Shown here in pieces: positions 1-12,001 of a stretch of 64,000 nucleotides of DNA (position 1 is its first letter; each line of letters opens with the position of its first letter). The notes beneath the pieces were generated by a model. The model did no database searches. It saw only the letters and a list, made by a program, of their open reading frames with translations, and was not told the DNA's origin. Source of the stretch: Caenorhabditis elegans (Eukaryota > Nematoda > Chromadorea > Rhabditida > Rhabditidae); contig NC_003279.8 in the NCBI RefSeq assembly GCF_000002985.6, positions 9,486,001 through 9,550,000 on the forward strand, written 5' to 3'. The position numbers were made by a program, and so were the translations under genes.

Positions 1-815
1 TAGGCATGCCTTCATTTGTTTGTGCCTGCCTACCTCATGTCTGCATGTCACCTATTTTTTTGCTCTTTATTTGACTCTCTTGAAAATTCTAATGATAATA
101 ATTTCCAAGTGTACCAAGTGCAGAATCAGGCTCGTGTAGGTCACCTTGAAGGCAGGCTTACATTGCAAATAGAAAACTGAAAATTACAGTCAAACTCATT
201 GGCATCTTGAACAATCCGACGGACTATATCAAGATTGTAAATCCAAGTGGTTAAGGCATTCAATATGTGTAATTGGAGTCGAATTTCTACAAGAACTTTC
301 AAAAAGTCCGATGGTTATTGGTGATTTTTGAACATTCATGTTTATAAATAAATTGATTTTTCAGCAAACAAAGTGACCGCCAACTTCGATTTTGGAACGA
401 TAATTTGCGTTCGTGAAATGATAAAAACCAATAAAACAGGAAATAATCCAGATTCTCAATGGCTTTCCTACTTTCCACAGTTTCGTGAGATGTTGTTGAA
501 AGCTAATGGAACTTATTACAAGAATAGTTTTCAATGTTGATCAAGTTTTTTAAAGAAAATTTTGTTTATTATTTTCAAATTTTTCACTAAACAGTTTTCC
601 TCTGAAAATCATGTTATCTGCATTTTAAATTGAATTCAAATGAAAATTCAACTAATTCATCTGCTGAAAATTTAGAATAACGAACAATCAAGAGATTTTT
701 GAAAAGATGATGTAAAATTACATTCAAATACCAGTAAACCAAAATTTAGAAACAGGGAAATATGAAAATGGAGAAACGGAAACTACGCTTGCACATAAAC
801 TCAAACAAAACATTT
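1..815. other. AT-rich flank downstream of stl-1
   Basis: No exon with convincing splice sites was found on either strand. The 100 bases or so nearest the stl-1 stop are presumably its 3' UTR. The rest is AT-rich sequence with no repeat structure that I could define. Confidence 0.5.
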
Positions 816-2026
816 TCACTTTTTCTTATTGCTCAATGAGTCGTAAACAGCAAGTGCTTGAGAAACCATACTTCCTGGATCACTGAGATTTGCCGGAAGA
901 ACAACAGTATTTGATTCCTTGGCAAGATTTCCAAAAGCTCCAACATATTGCTCTGCAACGGTCAATCCAGCAGCATTTGCACCTCCATCTTTCTCAAGAG
1001 CCAATGCAATACGTTCAATAGCTTTGGCACGAGATTCGGCTTTAAGGATTACTGCTTCTGCTTCTCCCTTTGCTACATTGATACGTTCGGCTTGAACAGC
1101 CTCAGACGCCAAAATAGCTGATTTCTTGTCTCCTTCGGCCCTGGAAATGTTTAAATTTAGAATATTTTTACAACTCTCACGATGTTACTGAATGAAATGT
1201 GTAATTGGAAAAATATTATACCTATTAATGGCAGCTTCTCTGATTCCTTCTGATTCCAAAATCGCGGCTCTTTTCTTTCTCTCAGCTTCAACTTGCATTT
1301 GCATAGCTTCTTGAATTTTTGATGGCATCTGCATATCTCTGATTTCGTATCGCATACATTGAATTCCCCAAGGTGCTGATGCTTTGTTGATTGCAAATAC
1401 AATATTTTCATTGAGCAATTCCCTCTCCTTGAATACTGTATCCAAATTGATTTTTCCAACTTCACTTCTCATCGTTGTCTGCGCTAATTGAGTTACTGCG
1501 AATTCTGGGTCATCGACTCCGTACGATGCCTGCAATTTACAAAGAAGTGTTATTTTTCAATTACAGGCGAATCAAAAAACAGGCGTCACATGCCTTGTAG
1601 GGATCGAAAACACGCAAATAAAGAACTCCGTCGAGCCTGAGTTGTACATTGTCAATTGTAATGGCTCCTTGCTCAGGAATCTCAATTGCAATTTCACGAA
1701 GATTTTGAACGAATTTGATTTTATCAATGATAGGCAATAAGAAGTTGAGTCCCTGAAAAAGTTGGTTTATTAATTACCTTTTAGGAAATGTTACCGGTTC
1801 AAGAATCTTGTAGAACTTTCCCATTCTTTCTACAACCCACGCTTCTTGCTGTGGAACAAAATTGATGACAGTATTATGTGCAGCATGGGCCTGTCGTGAT
1901 GATGTCACAGCTAATGGGAGCGTTGAACTTCTAAATAATATAATTGCCCCCCTCACAATAATTTAATTTATCGGCCTACCTTAGAAGAGCTGACGAATTC
2001 ATTAAAAGTCGATTAGTTAGCGCCAT
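816..2026 (-). CDS. stl-1: stomatin-like protein 2 (mitochondrial SPFH protein)
   Basis: Five exons (2026-1980, 1930-1795, 1752-1594, 1529-1222, 1140-816) give 324 aa. This is the STOML2/SLP-2 family of the mitochondrial inner membrane, which scaffolds cardiolipin-rich domains and proteases. The N-terminus is basic and Ser-rich like a mitochondrial presequence. The SPFH core starts near VPQQEAWVVERMGKF, followed by the AVTQLAQTTMRSE block, the coiled-coil stretch around MQMQVEAERKKR, and the family C-terminus LTVAEQYVGAF. Phases agree at every junction. Intron 3 (1593-1530) begins GCATGT instead of GT, a GC-AG intron: the join gives DPYK/ASYG as in family members, and no GT donor there keeps the frame. 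The gene diverges from sac-1, with 470 bp between start codons. Confidence 0.93.
1530..1593 (-). other. GC-AG intron in stl-1
   Basis: Read on the minus strand, the upstream exon ends TACAAG and the next bases are GCATGTGACG; the acceptor is AAATTGCAG. A GT donor four bases further in would shift the frame into an early stop. The GC donor keeps the conserved DPYKASYG reading. GC-AG introns are a known minority class handled by the major spliceosome. Confidence 0.75.
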
Positions 2027-2496
2027 TTTCTGTAAAATCATTTTTAATGATGCAATGCAATTTCGAAAGATTCAGCAGTTTAAATAATGTATTAGTGGGA
2101 GGAGGATGGCAGAAAAGTATTTCGTCATGGTGGTGGCCGAGTGGGAGAGATAGATTAAAAATATGCACATTTACATCAGGACTGAGAGATTTTAATATAA
2201 ACACCACTATTCTTCAATTTTTAAGAAACGAAACGTTCACAAAGTATAAAAATATAAAGAATAAAAATACAATTAATTTAAAATAATGTCTGTGTAGATT
2301 TACGGTAAACAACGCTCCCATATGAAAGACGGAGTGTCGTCACCCGTTTCCACGTTTTCGCATTCAAAGAAAACATGTTTCATGTATTCTATCACTATTG
2401 TTGTATCTCTTATTGATTTTTTTGTTTTCATGCGTCGTTCTTCTTTTTCATATTTTTTTTCCACAACAAACTTCATTCCCTTTTCAGCTCTCCAAA
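2027..2496. promoter_or_regulatory. divergent promoter region of stl-1 and sac-1
   Basis: The 470 bp between the two opposing start codons must hold both promoters. A TTTTTTTCC...TTTTCAG acceptor ends at 2487, ten bases before the sac-1 ATG, with no upstream coding exon; this is the usual look of a trans-splice (spliced leader) site. No specific factor sites were assigned. Confidence 0.55.
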
Positions 2497-5400
2497 ATGG
2501 TGGATAGTCTATTGAGTATGGACATCTACGAGAGTTTCAACTTGTACTCACACCCAGAAAAATTCTTCTTAGAACCAACCGATCTCGGCGGTGGTGCTGC
2601 GTCGAAACATTATCTCGAAATCGATAGACACACAAATGTGATGAAAATTATTGGTAAGTCTGACTTTTGGTCTGATCTAAATATAAATTTATAATTACAG
2701 ATTCACGCAAGCAGCGAGTTCCAATTGCTGATACGGACATCAAGTTTATTTATGGGATTTTGGGAACAATTAAACTAGTCTCAGGATATGCTTTGATCGT
2801 AATAACAAAGGCTTCTTTGATCGGACAAGTTAATAATCACAACATCTGGACTATTCAAGATGCCGAGATTATTCCTTACAAGAAAACAACACTTCACTTG
2901 ACTGAGAAACAAATTAGATATAATAGATTATTCACTGATATGCTCACTCATGTGCTGTCTATTGGCGGATTCTACTACTCGACGACTCTTGACATCTCAC
3001 GCACATTTCAATGGCTTCAGGAGAACGCTGTTCCTTTGTTCAAAACAAGAAGTATGTTGGACAGAGCCAGCGAACGTTTCATATGGAATGGACATCTACT
3101 GTCACAGATCCGGCAGGTCCCTGGTGCAGAAAGATACACATTGCCCGTTATTCATGGTTTTATTGGCCAGAATCGTGTGAATGTGAATGGAAAAGAGATT
3201 AAATTGACTATCATATCCAGAAGAAGCATTTATCGGTAATTTTTTTTACTTAAAAATGTTTTAAATAAATTTGTAATAATTAAAAAAACGTTTATTTCGA
3301 TTTTCTGGACAAAAAATTAATACTTCTAACAACGAGCTCGCTTTTCACAAAAATGTTTTGTCTGAATCCAAGATATATTAGTTTTAAATAATTATTAACC
3401 TTTTTAGTACGAATTTCATGTTTTTTCATAGTTTTCTCTGAAAAAAAAACTATTAGTATAATTCAATTTTTCAGTGCTGGCGTCCGTTTCTATAAACGTG
3501 GAGTCGACGTAGATGGTCATGCAGCAAACTTTGTTGAAACAGAACAAATCGTTGAATACACGAATCCTGACAAGCACCTGACTTCGTTTGTGCAATTGAG
3601 AGGTTCTATTCCTCTTCTCTGGACTCAAAAACCAAATCTACGTTGGCAACCGATGCCTACACTGAAACCAACAGATGACCAGCTTGCTGCTTTCAATCGA
3701 GCTTTTTCGTGGCACAAGCAACACTATGGTGGTAAACATGTGATTGTAAATCTTGTAAATCAAAAAGGAAGAGAGAAAAAAGTTGGAGGAGAACTGGAGA
3801 GAATATCACGACAAGCAAATATCGAATTTGTTCGTTACCATCAATTTGATTTTCACAAAGAATGTCATTCTATGCAATGGCACCGAATTGATTTGTTGCG
3901 GGAGCAGTTAAGCCAAGAAATTTCGAGTTTTGGATATTTTTACTTGTCCCCGAATAGTATGGAAACAAGTCGATTCCAACGTGGATTTTTCCGTACGAAT
4001 TGCATGGATTGTCTAGATCGTACCAATGTGGTTCAGTCGATGTTGGCACGTGAATCACTCACCGAACAACTTCGAATGCTTGGAATTTTATATTCAGAGC
4101 AGAAAGTTCAAGATATTCCACTTCTTGAAGATGCATTCAAACAAAGTGAGTTTAATCAAAGTTATTTTTTTGAAAAACGAAAATCGTTTGAAATCGAAGG
4201 TTGATTTTTTAGAAGATCAATAACTGACAATGAAAAAAATATGTAAAGTTTACAACTTTATTCCAAAAAAACTCAATATTTTGATCTGAATTCGCAGATT
4301 CATGAGTGTGTCAGTATATCAATCATTTTCGCTCACTTATTTTTCAAAAAAAAATGGGCAAATACTGTTTTACTACTTGATTTTTTACTACGTATCTCTT
4401 TTACTACAAGATCTCTTTTACTACGGAATCTCTTTTACTACGAATTCCGCATTTAGATCTTTCACTACAATTGGCTCTTTCACTACGTGTTCTCTTTTAC
4501 TACGATTTGATCACATAGATCTTTTACTACGGAAAACACTTTTTTACTACCTTATCTTTTACTACGTGGATGTTTTACTACGTTTTACTCTTTTGCTACG
4601 GACATATTTTTACTACGTGGAGGGGTACTGTTAGGTTACTGTAGTGGTATTGTGTAAATAACAGTTTTCAGATTATATACTATAGTTTTTTTTAATTGCT
4701 AGAAATATATTCACTAGGAAAAATTTTTTACTAAATACAATGGCAGGGATTATATTTTTAACTATGTTGCGTAATTTTTACTACGAATTAATAATCAATA
4801 TTTATAGTATAAGCTAGATATAAACAAATGCATGAATATTTTCTAAAAATATATAGGTCACAATTGAAGTTTGTGCTCAAGTAGTTCTAGTAAATTTCAG
4901 TTTTTTTGGATACTGAGATTGAGTTAGTGGAGGGATCCTGTTGAGTTACTGTAGTGATACTGTTGTTGGAGTACTTAACTTTTTTCGCGTAACCAAAAAA
5001 TTAGTTCCATACCGGTTGATGTATAAGTTTTAAAAATGTAATAAACAACTTGCGGTTCGGTCAGTTATCTGTCAGATGTTTGAAATTTTGACTTCAACTG
5101 AAATTTTGGAACTTTTGATCAAAAATTTGTTTTTTTCTGGATTTATCAAATCTTGTATAAAATAAGCAGTTTATTGTTTTCTATCATCTTGAATGTTCAT
5201 ATCACGATTTTAGATTAAAACAACAGAGATAAGTTACCGAAAGTGTGTTCACAAAACTTATTGACTCCGAGTACCGATAACTCCGCGAAAAGAATTTGGT
5301 AAAAAATGTTCAACTGACAAATTGTAGACCATGCTATATTCAACAACTTTGTAGTTGAAATCTTTTTGACACGACCGAGATAAGAGTGTTTAGCGAGACT

Positions 5401-6498
5401 GCATTCTCAAACGTATCGGACCTACATTTTTCTTTTTCAGAAAATCTTTTGAGAAACATTTATAGAGGATTTTGCAAATGTCATGAATGTTTCTGGAATT
5501 TTTACAAGTTTTACAAGAGAGCAAGCTCATTTCATAGTGAATAAATTTCTACAGTAACCTAACAGTATCCCTCCACGTAGTAAAAATATGTCCGTAGCAA
5601 AAGAGTAAAACGTAGTAAAACATCCACGTAGTAAAAGATAAGGTAGTAAAAAAGTGTTTTCCGTAGTAAAAGATCTATGTGATCAAATCGTAGTAAAAGA
5701 GAACACGTAGTAAAAGAGCCAATTGTAGTAAAAGATCTAAATGCGGAATTCGTAGTAAAAGAGATTCCGTAGTAAAAGAGATCTTGTAGTAAAAGAGATA
5801 CGTAGTAAAAAATCAAGTAGTAAAACAGTATTTGCCAAAAAAAAATGCAAAAAATAACATTATTGCCACAAACACGAAAAAAAACCAAAAAATGGAAAAT
5901 CTACACCCCTGGTCATCTTGTCAGAGCATAGATTATTTTAAAGTATAGTTTCAAATACCAATTACTTCTATTGAAATATGTTTCAGTGTGGGCAGATAAT
6001 GGTGATGAATGTAGTCGTCAATATGCTGGAACAGGCGCATTGAAAGCAGATTTCACTCGTCACGGAAGACGGACATATGTTGGAGCAATGAAAGACGGTG
6101 TCAATGCAGTGTCCCGTTACGTACGAAATAATTTTGGAGATGGATACCGTCAAGATTCAATTGATCTCTTCCTTGGTAACTTCCTAGTCGATTCGTCAGA
6201 TCTTCCTGTTTCGCTGGAATCTTCGATTCTATCAACGGATCAGAATGGTCTTGCCCTTATTGCCGCGTTGTTTGCCATGTCAATGACAATTCTTTGTCTT
6301 TTGGTTGCAGGTACTATATTAATCACTTACTATTGCACACGATACTCGATAATATTCCGAATCCTTCAAAAAAAAAACATTTTTTCAGACAACTTCACCG
6401 CAACAATCTTCTGGATGGTCATTTTCTTTGTCTGTATGATGTTCATATTTTTGAACGGCGAAGAATTTGTAAATGCTCCGAAGCTCAAACTGGACTAA
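2497..6498 (+). CDS. sac-1: SAC1 phosphoinositide phosphatase
   Basis: Five exons (2497-2653, 2701-3235, 3475-4145, 5987-6310, 6389-6498) give 598 aa; human SACM1L is 587. SAC1 dephosphorylates PI4P and other monophosphoinositides in the ER and Golgi. The catalytic CX5R loop is intact as CMDCLDR around residue 406, within FRTNCMDCLDRTN. Two hydrophobic segments near the C-terminus (about residues 543-562 and 566-584) match the family's two membrane spans. The last residues KLKLD fit the KxKxx COPI retrieval signal seen in animal SAC1. Intron 4 (4146-5986) is far longer than the others because it holds a Mutator-like element. An AATAAA lies at 6739. Confidence 0.95.
4346..5847. mobile_element. 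Mutator-like foldback element in sac-1 intron 4
   Basis: The element body is 4357-5836 (1480 bp), with terminal inverted repeats of 288 bp each (4357-4644 and 5549-5836) starting GGCAAATACTG. Both sides carry the same 11 bases (nine A then TG, at 4346-4356 and 5837-5847), which looks like a 9-11 bp target duplication. Long TIRs plus a 9-11 bp duplication suggest a Mutator-type (MULE) non-autonomous element. The arms consist almost entirely of a degenerate tandem motif close to TTTTACTACG. The 0.9 kb middle has no coding exon and no transposase that I can see. The arms look nearly identical, so the insertion may be fairly recent. Confidence 0.75.
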
Positions 6499-6942
6499 TG
6501 CCATATCTGTCCGAAAACCGTTCATTCCTACAATCAAAGTTGCACCCCTTTTTTGTGTATTTATTTTTTCGCGTTGTAGAAAGAGAGAGTTTATTTATTG
6601 TAGATGAAGTTTGTACTAACAAGTTTATTATGCAGAGAGAACAACTATTTTCAGTAATACATTTTTGGCACTGTAACACAGTCAAATTTCTTTGGTTTTG
6701 TTCTTCAACACACATTATGAAGTGTGAAGAAAAAACAAAAATAAAAATTGAATGAGACCCATTTGGTAGGGGGGAGAGAACGAAACGACGCAGAGAAGAA
6801 AGATGGGTAAGATGCAGAGGAAATGAATTGACTGGGATCAGATGGGAATGATACAAACGGGAGGAGTTTTACATCGGGAGGATGTCATTAAAAGTTGACG
6901 GAAAAAAGTGATAAAATATACTTTAAATATTCAGGAACATTT

Positions 6943-8500
6943 CTACTTTTTCTTCTCGAATGATGAAGATGGTGTCACGGGATCTTTCTGAATAATACAA
7001 ATAGATTTAGTTGATACTAAAATTGAATTCTCACCGAAACAATAGGTTCCATAGCTTCAACAATACTATCAAGACCAAGAAGGCATCCTTCGTCGGCACC
7101 AGAATATGCAAGATCCTAAAAAGAAATTCAGAAACTGAATTAGTTTCGGTACAAACCTCAAAGAACCCAGAAAATGTTGAATGAGCAAAATCGATAATGC
7201 AAACTTTAACAGCGTCGTCACTTGAAGAATCGGCGGCTTCTGCGTCGAATGCGATAAGGATTGATGCCGAAAAGAATCGATAACCTTCGAATTCAGCAAG
7301 AAGAGATCGAAGTTTGGAGAGTCTAAAAAATGACATTGAACGGTTTTTTTTATTATTGGGTTGAAGCACAATATGCGTAAATCGACACATGCGAACACGA
7401 TTTCTCGGTGATTCAAAGAAGTTCATCGAATCCAATATTCAAACTCACTTTTGACGAATTCTTGCAGCTCGTGATCTTCCACAGCACTTAATAAATCTCT
7501 TGACATATCCTCGGAAACCAGCAGCATCAATTCGTCGTCCTTCTTGTTTTTCAACATATGAATAACTTTTTGTTTCAGCTTCATACAATTGCATTCCAAC
7601 TACACGAACTCCAAGTGTTGCTGATGTTGAATGTCTACACTTCATCAATTGTCTGTGCCTCTTTGATTCACTCGCATCATCTCCATGTTGTCGGGTTCCA
7701 ATTTTCAAATCGAGTACGCACGGTCTTGTATAGTGAGCGACAACGTTTTCGAGCAGCAGGAACGGTGTTGGTTCGAGCTCTTTGAGCATTCTCTCGACAA
7801 CTTTACATTGACATCCAGCAGCCCATGGATTCCATTGTTTCTCTGTATCCACGGTTACACGACCATCTGTTGTTTGACGGAATCCCGTTGATGATCTCTC
7901 ATGTTTACTTGATGACTTTTTCTTGTGACAATCCAGTTTTTCAAGAGTTTCTACAACAATTTGACCAGTCGATGGATTCACTGTTGCTCGAACATCTACT
8001 TCTTCTGTAATTTAATTTAATTTAGATAAGGGTGTCGTCAAATTTTTGCTCGATATTCGGTTTGGTTTAGAGATAACCGGATATAAGTTTTTTTCGGAAA
8101 ACAATGATCGATTGTGTTTTTGAAATACCCAAAAATTTAAACAAAAATGAAATTTTACGATTTTTAATGAATTTTTTAATTTTCTAGACAAAAAAAATCG
8201 ATAGATTCCTTAAAAATTTGAAAATTTGAGATTCTGAACTTACTGCAAAATGCCGGAGAAAAGTGCTTCAACTCTGAATTCATAACTTTATAAAATGCCA
8301 TTTCTCGCAGATTCGATGGTTTTGCCACGTGTCCATTGCACAGAAGTATTCCAAAATGACCTCCTACCTGAAATTGATTGAAATAATAATTTTAAAGTAT
8401 TTATTGGGGTCTCTGCAGCAATTCCTATTCAGTCTTAATTTTCAGTAAAGAAAATAAGAAATATTGCACGAACCTGGTGTCGAAAAGCGGTTAGTTCCAT
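6943..8500 (-). CDS. inositol hexakisphosphate kinase (IP6K family)
   Basis: Six exons (8500-8474, about 8367-8244, 8004-7449, 7322-7157, 7115-7035, 6987-6943) give about 332 aa. IP6Ks make inositol pyrophosphates from IP6. The family signature PxxxDxKxG is present as PCVLDLKIG near residue 143, followed by the IP6K-typical TRQHGDDAS. The N-terminus HQVGGHFGILLCNG matches the family's HQVGGH block. IDFAHS near residue 281 is the metal-binding motif. The start MELTAFRHQ is chosen because it joins in phase to VGGH. The gene is convergent with sac-1, with 444 bp between stop codons. The protein is shorter than mammalian IP6Ks (about 410-440 aa), mainly in the loops. Confidence 0.88.
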
Positions 8501-10448
8501 TATAAATTGCGACTAGATGAGATCGTTGAAATGAGGTGATTTTCAATATGGAATTCTGAAAAGAAATAGGATAACTTCGCAAAATGCATAAAGAAGAAGA
8601 CAAAAAACGAAAACCGTGGGGGATGAAGTCTGCGTCTCTTATTTGCTCGAAGAGCAAAAGCAAAGAAAAAAAGAAGAAAAGAAGGCGTGATGTTTTCAGT
8701 TTTCGCATTAATATTTACTAGAAGCAAAGAGAATGTTTCCTGATCTTGTCACGTTTAAAGGTCATTTATCAGAGTGATGGGTCAAAATGTTGGACGAGTG
8801 ACGTCTGCATTTGAAGATGGACGAACAAAAAATGAATAAGGAAAGATTTATAAAATAGTGGAATCAACGGGATTACGGAGGATATTTCAATGGGATTCCC
8901 TATGACACAGAATGAATATTTAATGCCATTAATGCCATAAAGGTACCCTGACGCAAAACTTTGCGATTTTTGCTCCAGGAATACGGTACCAGGTCTCGAA
9001 ACGATATATTGTTGTTATTGTAATTTCTCAAGACTTCTTGAAGGTGCACGTATTTATTCAGATGGGTCTCGCTTCGCAAAAAGTTTATGGTAGTTAAAAA
9101 AAAATATTTTTACGGCTGATTTCCTGTCTATTCTCTGAATTTTTCAATGAGATTATTTCTTAGCGAATATTGTCGTTTTCTTTTAATTTGACAGTTAAAA
9201 ATTTTTTTAATTTTTTTCTTCATTTAAAATTAGTTTTAAATCTGACTTAAAACAATTTTTACCAGAAAAATGAAGATGAAACAATAAAATTCGCAAAAAA
9301 CACCTTTAAGATGATATGTCAATATTTTAGAAAATTTTACAAAAAAGTATCGTGTCGAGAGCGCGTACCGTATTTTCGACTGAAAACTTGGAACATTTCA
9401 CGACGAAGTAATATGATGGTTGCTTTCTGGAATAGAGAAAAATTGAAAACTGCCTTCTGTCTCGTTTGTTGTGAAAACTTTTTTTTCAATTAACTCAAGA
9501 TCTACTACAACTCAGAACCAGTACCTAACAGGTCAGAAGCCACAATATATATATTTGAAAACACCTGATAAATCGTGAAAATGGATGAAAAACAAATGAG
9601 AAAGAGGAAACGGGACGACGGATAGTCTGACTAATCGTTAATCGTTCGTTCAAAAACAAATTTTCTTCGTGTGTCTCTTTCTCACTAATTCCACTCCCAA
9701 TGGGTCTTTCCGCGAGGAAAAATTAAAAAAAAAACACAAAAAAGGCACAATCGCCACGTCATGTCAGAGGCTTCTAATCCTATTTTTGTCTAGCAAAGAG
9801 AGCAAGAAAGGGCTCGAAAGAGCGGAAGATTGGCAGATTTGAGGGCACAAGGCGACTGCGCGTGCGCAAAAAAGTTGTTTTTGTGTGTTTTTTGCCAAAG
9901 TTGTCGGAATTGTTAACAGAAAAAAAGACGAAAAGGAACAAGAAAAAGAAAGTAAGAACGCTGTTATTTCCCCCTTTTACATAAGAAAAAATAAATGAAA
10001 GACACACAAACATAGTAGTTATACGGAAATAAAAGCTTTTCTTTAAAAGTGGAAAGACTTTGCGGAAGTTTTTTTCCACGCTCACCAGATATAGAATATG
10101 CCGTGGGATTCATGGTTTTGAATCAAGGGATTCGGAGAGAAAATTGCAAAAGCAAAAGAAGAAAACTCAACAAAAAAAAGAGAAGAGAATTCGATAAGGA
10201 AGTACTTTCTGAGGGCACACAGCTATTTTTTCGAGCGAAAACTGGAAAAAATAGGAAATCAGAGCTTTTAATTAAATTATAAAAAGAAACACTTTTGTTT
10301 TTCGGTTTTCAGAGAAAATTGTTTTTTTCGGTTTTCAGAGAAAAAGGTTTCTGGAAAAAATTAATGAGTATTGATGGCTGCTATTGTTTAACTTGGACCG
10401 ACATCTGCCGGGTTGCGCTCTATAAGGCTACTATTCGCTTTGAGAAAT

Positions 10449-10656
10449 TTATTCGGATGGGTCTCACAGCGGAAAAAAAATTATGGTAGCTTTTCGATTT
10501 TTGTGGTGGTAACTTTTTCTTCATGATTTTTTAACGAGATGCTGAAAGTTTAAATAAAATCAAGAAAAAAGACAGTTTCATATAAAGAGGGCTCAAAGTA
10601 CCAAAAAAAAAGCTACCATAACCTTTTTTCGTGGTGAGACCCATCCAAATAAATCG
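10449..10656. repeat. inverted repeat with GGGTCTCAC arms
   Basis: The left arm at about 10449-10498 reads inward from ATTTATTCGGATGGGTCTCA. The right arm at about 10609-10656 is its approximate reverse complement (GTGAGACCCATCCAAATAAA). Both arms include the ATGGTAGC/GCTACCAT block. Single-arm relatives occur near 9051-9097 and, more diverged, at 42750-42790. This is probably a small non-autonomous DNA element family. Confidence 0.6.
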
Positions 10657-10926
10657 CTACGCCTTTGAACAAGAATTTCAATAAAATTTCAGATTGTTCT
10701 GATATTAAGAGAAAATTTAATCAGGAGCTAGGAATATTTGTTTTGCCTGCATTTGATGAGCATTGAAACAATGACTCAAAACTTTTAATGAAAGGAAATC
10801 ACGTGTCATGTGGCCTTCTTAGATTTGTCACGAGTTAAATATTTCCATATAATTAATCTAGAGGTAGAAAAATTAAAAGTTAGGAAATAATTGATTGAAA
10901 GTTTACTCGAAAGAAATCACGAACTG

Positions 10927-10949
10927 CGTGTGTGTGTGTGTGTGTGTGA
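10927..10949. repeat. GT dinucleotide microsatellite
   Basis: About eleven GT/TG units in a row inside the repeat-rich intergenic region. Ordinary simple repeat. Confidence 0.8.
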
Positions 10950-11553
10950 CCGACATGGTGCATCGTTGGATTAGCACGAATGATGAAATTGCAAGAAATA
11001 GGACAAATGAACTTTAAGGACTTCTTATAGAGCGATGCAATAAAGGGGGAAATTTTAGTTGAATCTCTTTTTTCTAAATTTTGTGGAAAATTGAGAAAAT
11101 CAAAGAAACATTGAAAACGAGGAATTGGGAACTACAGTATATTCTTGGCAATTTGCCAATGTCTCGAAATTGATCGATCTTCAAAAAACTAAACTAATCG
11201 CAAAAAACTATAAATAAGTTGGAAAATCAACAAAAAAAGTTCATGAAAAGACCAAATATTGTACTCAAATCGGTTTACATAGATTATAACATTTTAAATT
11301 TGAACTTCGAATGAACCTAAAATTTGATCAGACGATTTTTTAACTGGATCTTCGAAACTCAACGAATGGAACGAGCGTCAAAAAGAACCTGATCTGTGTT
11401 ATAGGATAAAAGCCAACTGACAGGGCTGCTCCATGCCACGACAAGTTAGAAGAAGCATCAAATGGAGTTGATGAGAAATAGGGGAAAAACTAAGTTATTT
11501 GGAATGCTGAGTTTTGAACTCGCTGTGTGCTAATTGATGTGTCAGATGAAGCT

Positions 11554-11709
11554 TGTTGTGGACGGAACGTAAACCTGAACTTTATACAGACGTGACCTTT
11601 GGGTCATCATGAACTTATCGCGTAAGCGACCTCTCTTTATAATTCATTACTTCTTACACTTTCTTGTAATAAACTACTTCTCTCCTTGTCTCTCGCTCAA
11701 TACACAACA
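11554..11709 (+). repeat. 5' LTR
   Basis: 156 bp, starts TG and ends CA. Identical by eye to the copy at 14077-14232. The TTTATAATTC stretch near its middle could act as a TATA-like element; this is inference only. Confidence 0.9.
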
Positions 11710-11710
11710 G

Positions 11711-11724
11711 TGGCGATCAGGAAT
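11711..11724 (+). other. probable tRNA primer-binding site
   Basis: TGGCGATCAGGAA begins two bases after the LTR end. TGG pairs with the CCA end of a tRNA, as in LTR retrotransposons. The matching tRNA was not identified. Confidence 0.55.
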
Positions 11725-11744
11725 ATCGAAATCACACCAGGACA

Positions 11745-11987
11745 ATGGAATCGTCAGGTAAATCATCCGCTAACGCAAATTTGCTCGCTGAGACGCTCAC
11801 AACTATGCAAGCCCAACTCCAAACTCAGACTGAGATTTCTCAGCAGGTTATGGAGGACAATAAAATCCAGTCGGCGTTGCTGAAGCAACAGATGGAGATG
11901 TCGCAGGCGTTGCTGGAAGAGAATAAGCGGCTGCGCGCGGCGCAAGGGGATCAGCCTAGATTCGTGGCGGGGGTGAAAAACCGCTAA
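11745..11987 (+). CDS. Gag N-terminal segment of the LTR element
   Basis: 80 codons from the first ATG after the primer site. The product is rich in Gln, Glu, Met and Leu and reads like a coiled coil (repeated QQ/MEM/LLEEN pattern), which suits multimerisation of Gag. It ends at a TAA 14 bases before the start of the long second frame. The two frames differ by one base, so this is either a one-base frameshift that has split the original gag or a real short first product. No domain beyond the coiled coil was recognised. Confidence 0.6.
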   Translation: MESSGKSSANANLLAETLTTMQAQLQTQTEISQQVMEDNKIQSALLKQQMEMSQALLEENKRLRAAQGDQPRFVAGVKNR

Positions 11988-12001
11988 ATAGCGTAAAACT
12001 T

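Larger units (their letters stand above)
8501..11548. other. repeat-rich intergenic region
   Basis: No convincing exons were found. Nearest the kinase gene lies its promoter. Further in are fragments of dispersed repeats: an arm-like copy at about 8940-9110 with GGTCTCGAAACG and ATTCAGATGGGTCTCGC, and a full inverted repeat at 10449-10656. There is also a short tandem pair of a ~27 bp unit at about 10293-10345 (both copies with TTTTTCGGTTTTCAGAGAAAA) and a GT dinucleotide run at about 10927-10949. Confidence 0.5.

Noticed and set aside
4302-4634. Hydrophobic Phe/Tyr/Leu-rich open frame, with its mirror copy at 5559-5888
   Set aside because: Both are the TTTTACTACG tandem arms of the foldback element read through. 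The FYY/LLL pattern comes from the repeat, not from a protein.
9311-9493. 60-codon frame in the repeat-rich region
   Set aside because: Lies next to dispersed repeat fragments. No splice sites or family resemblance.
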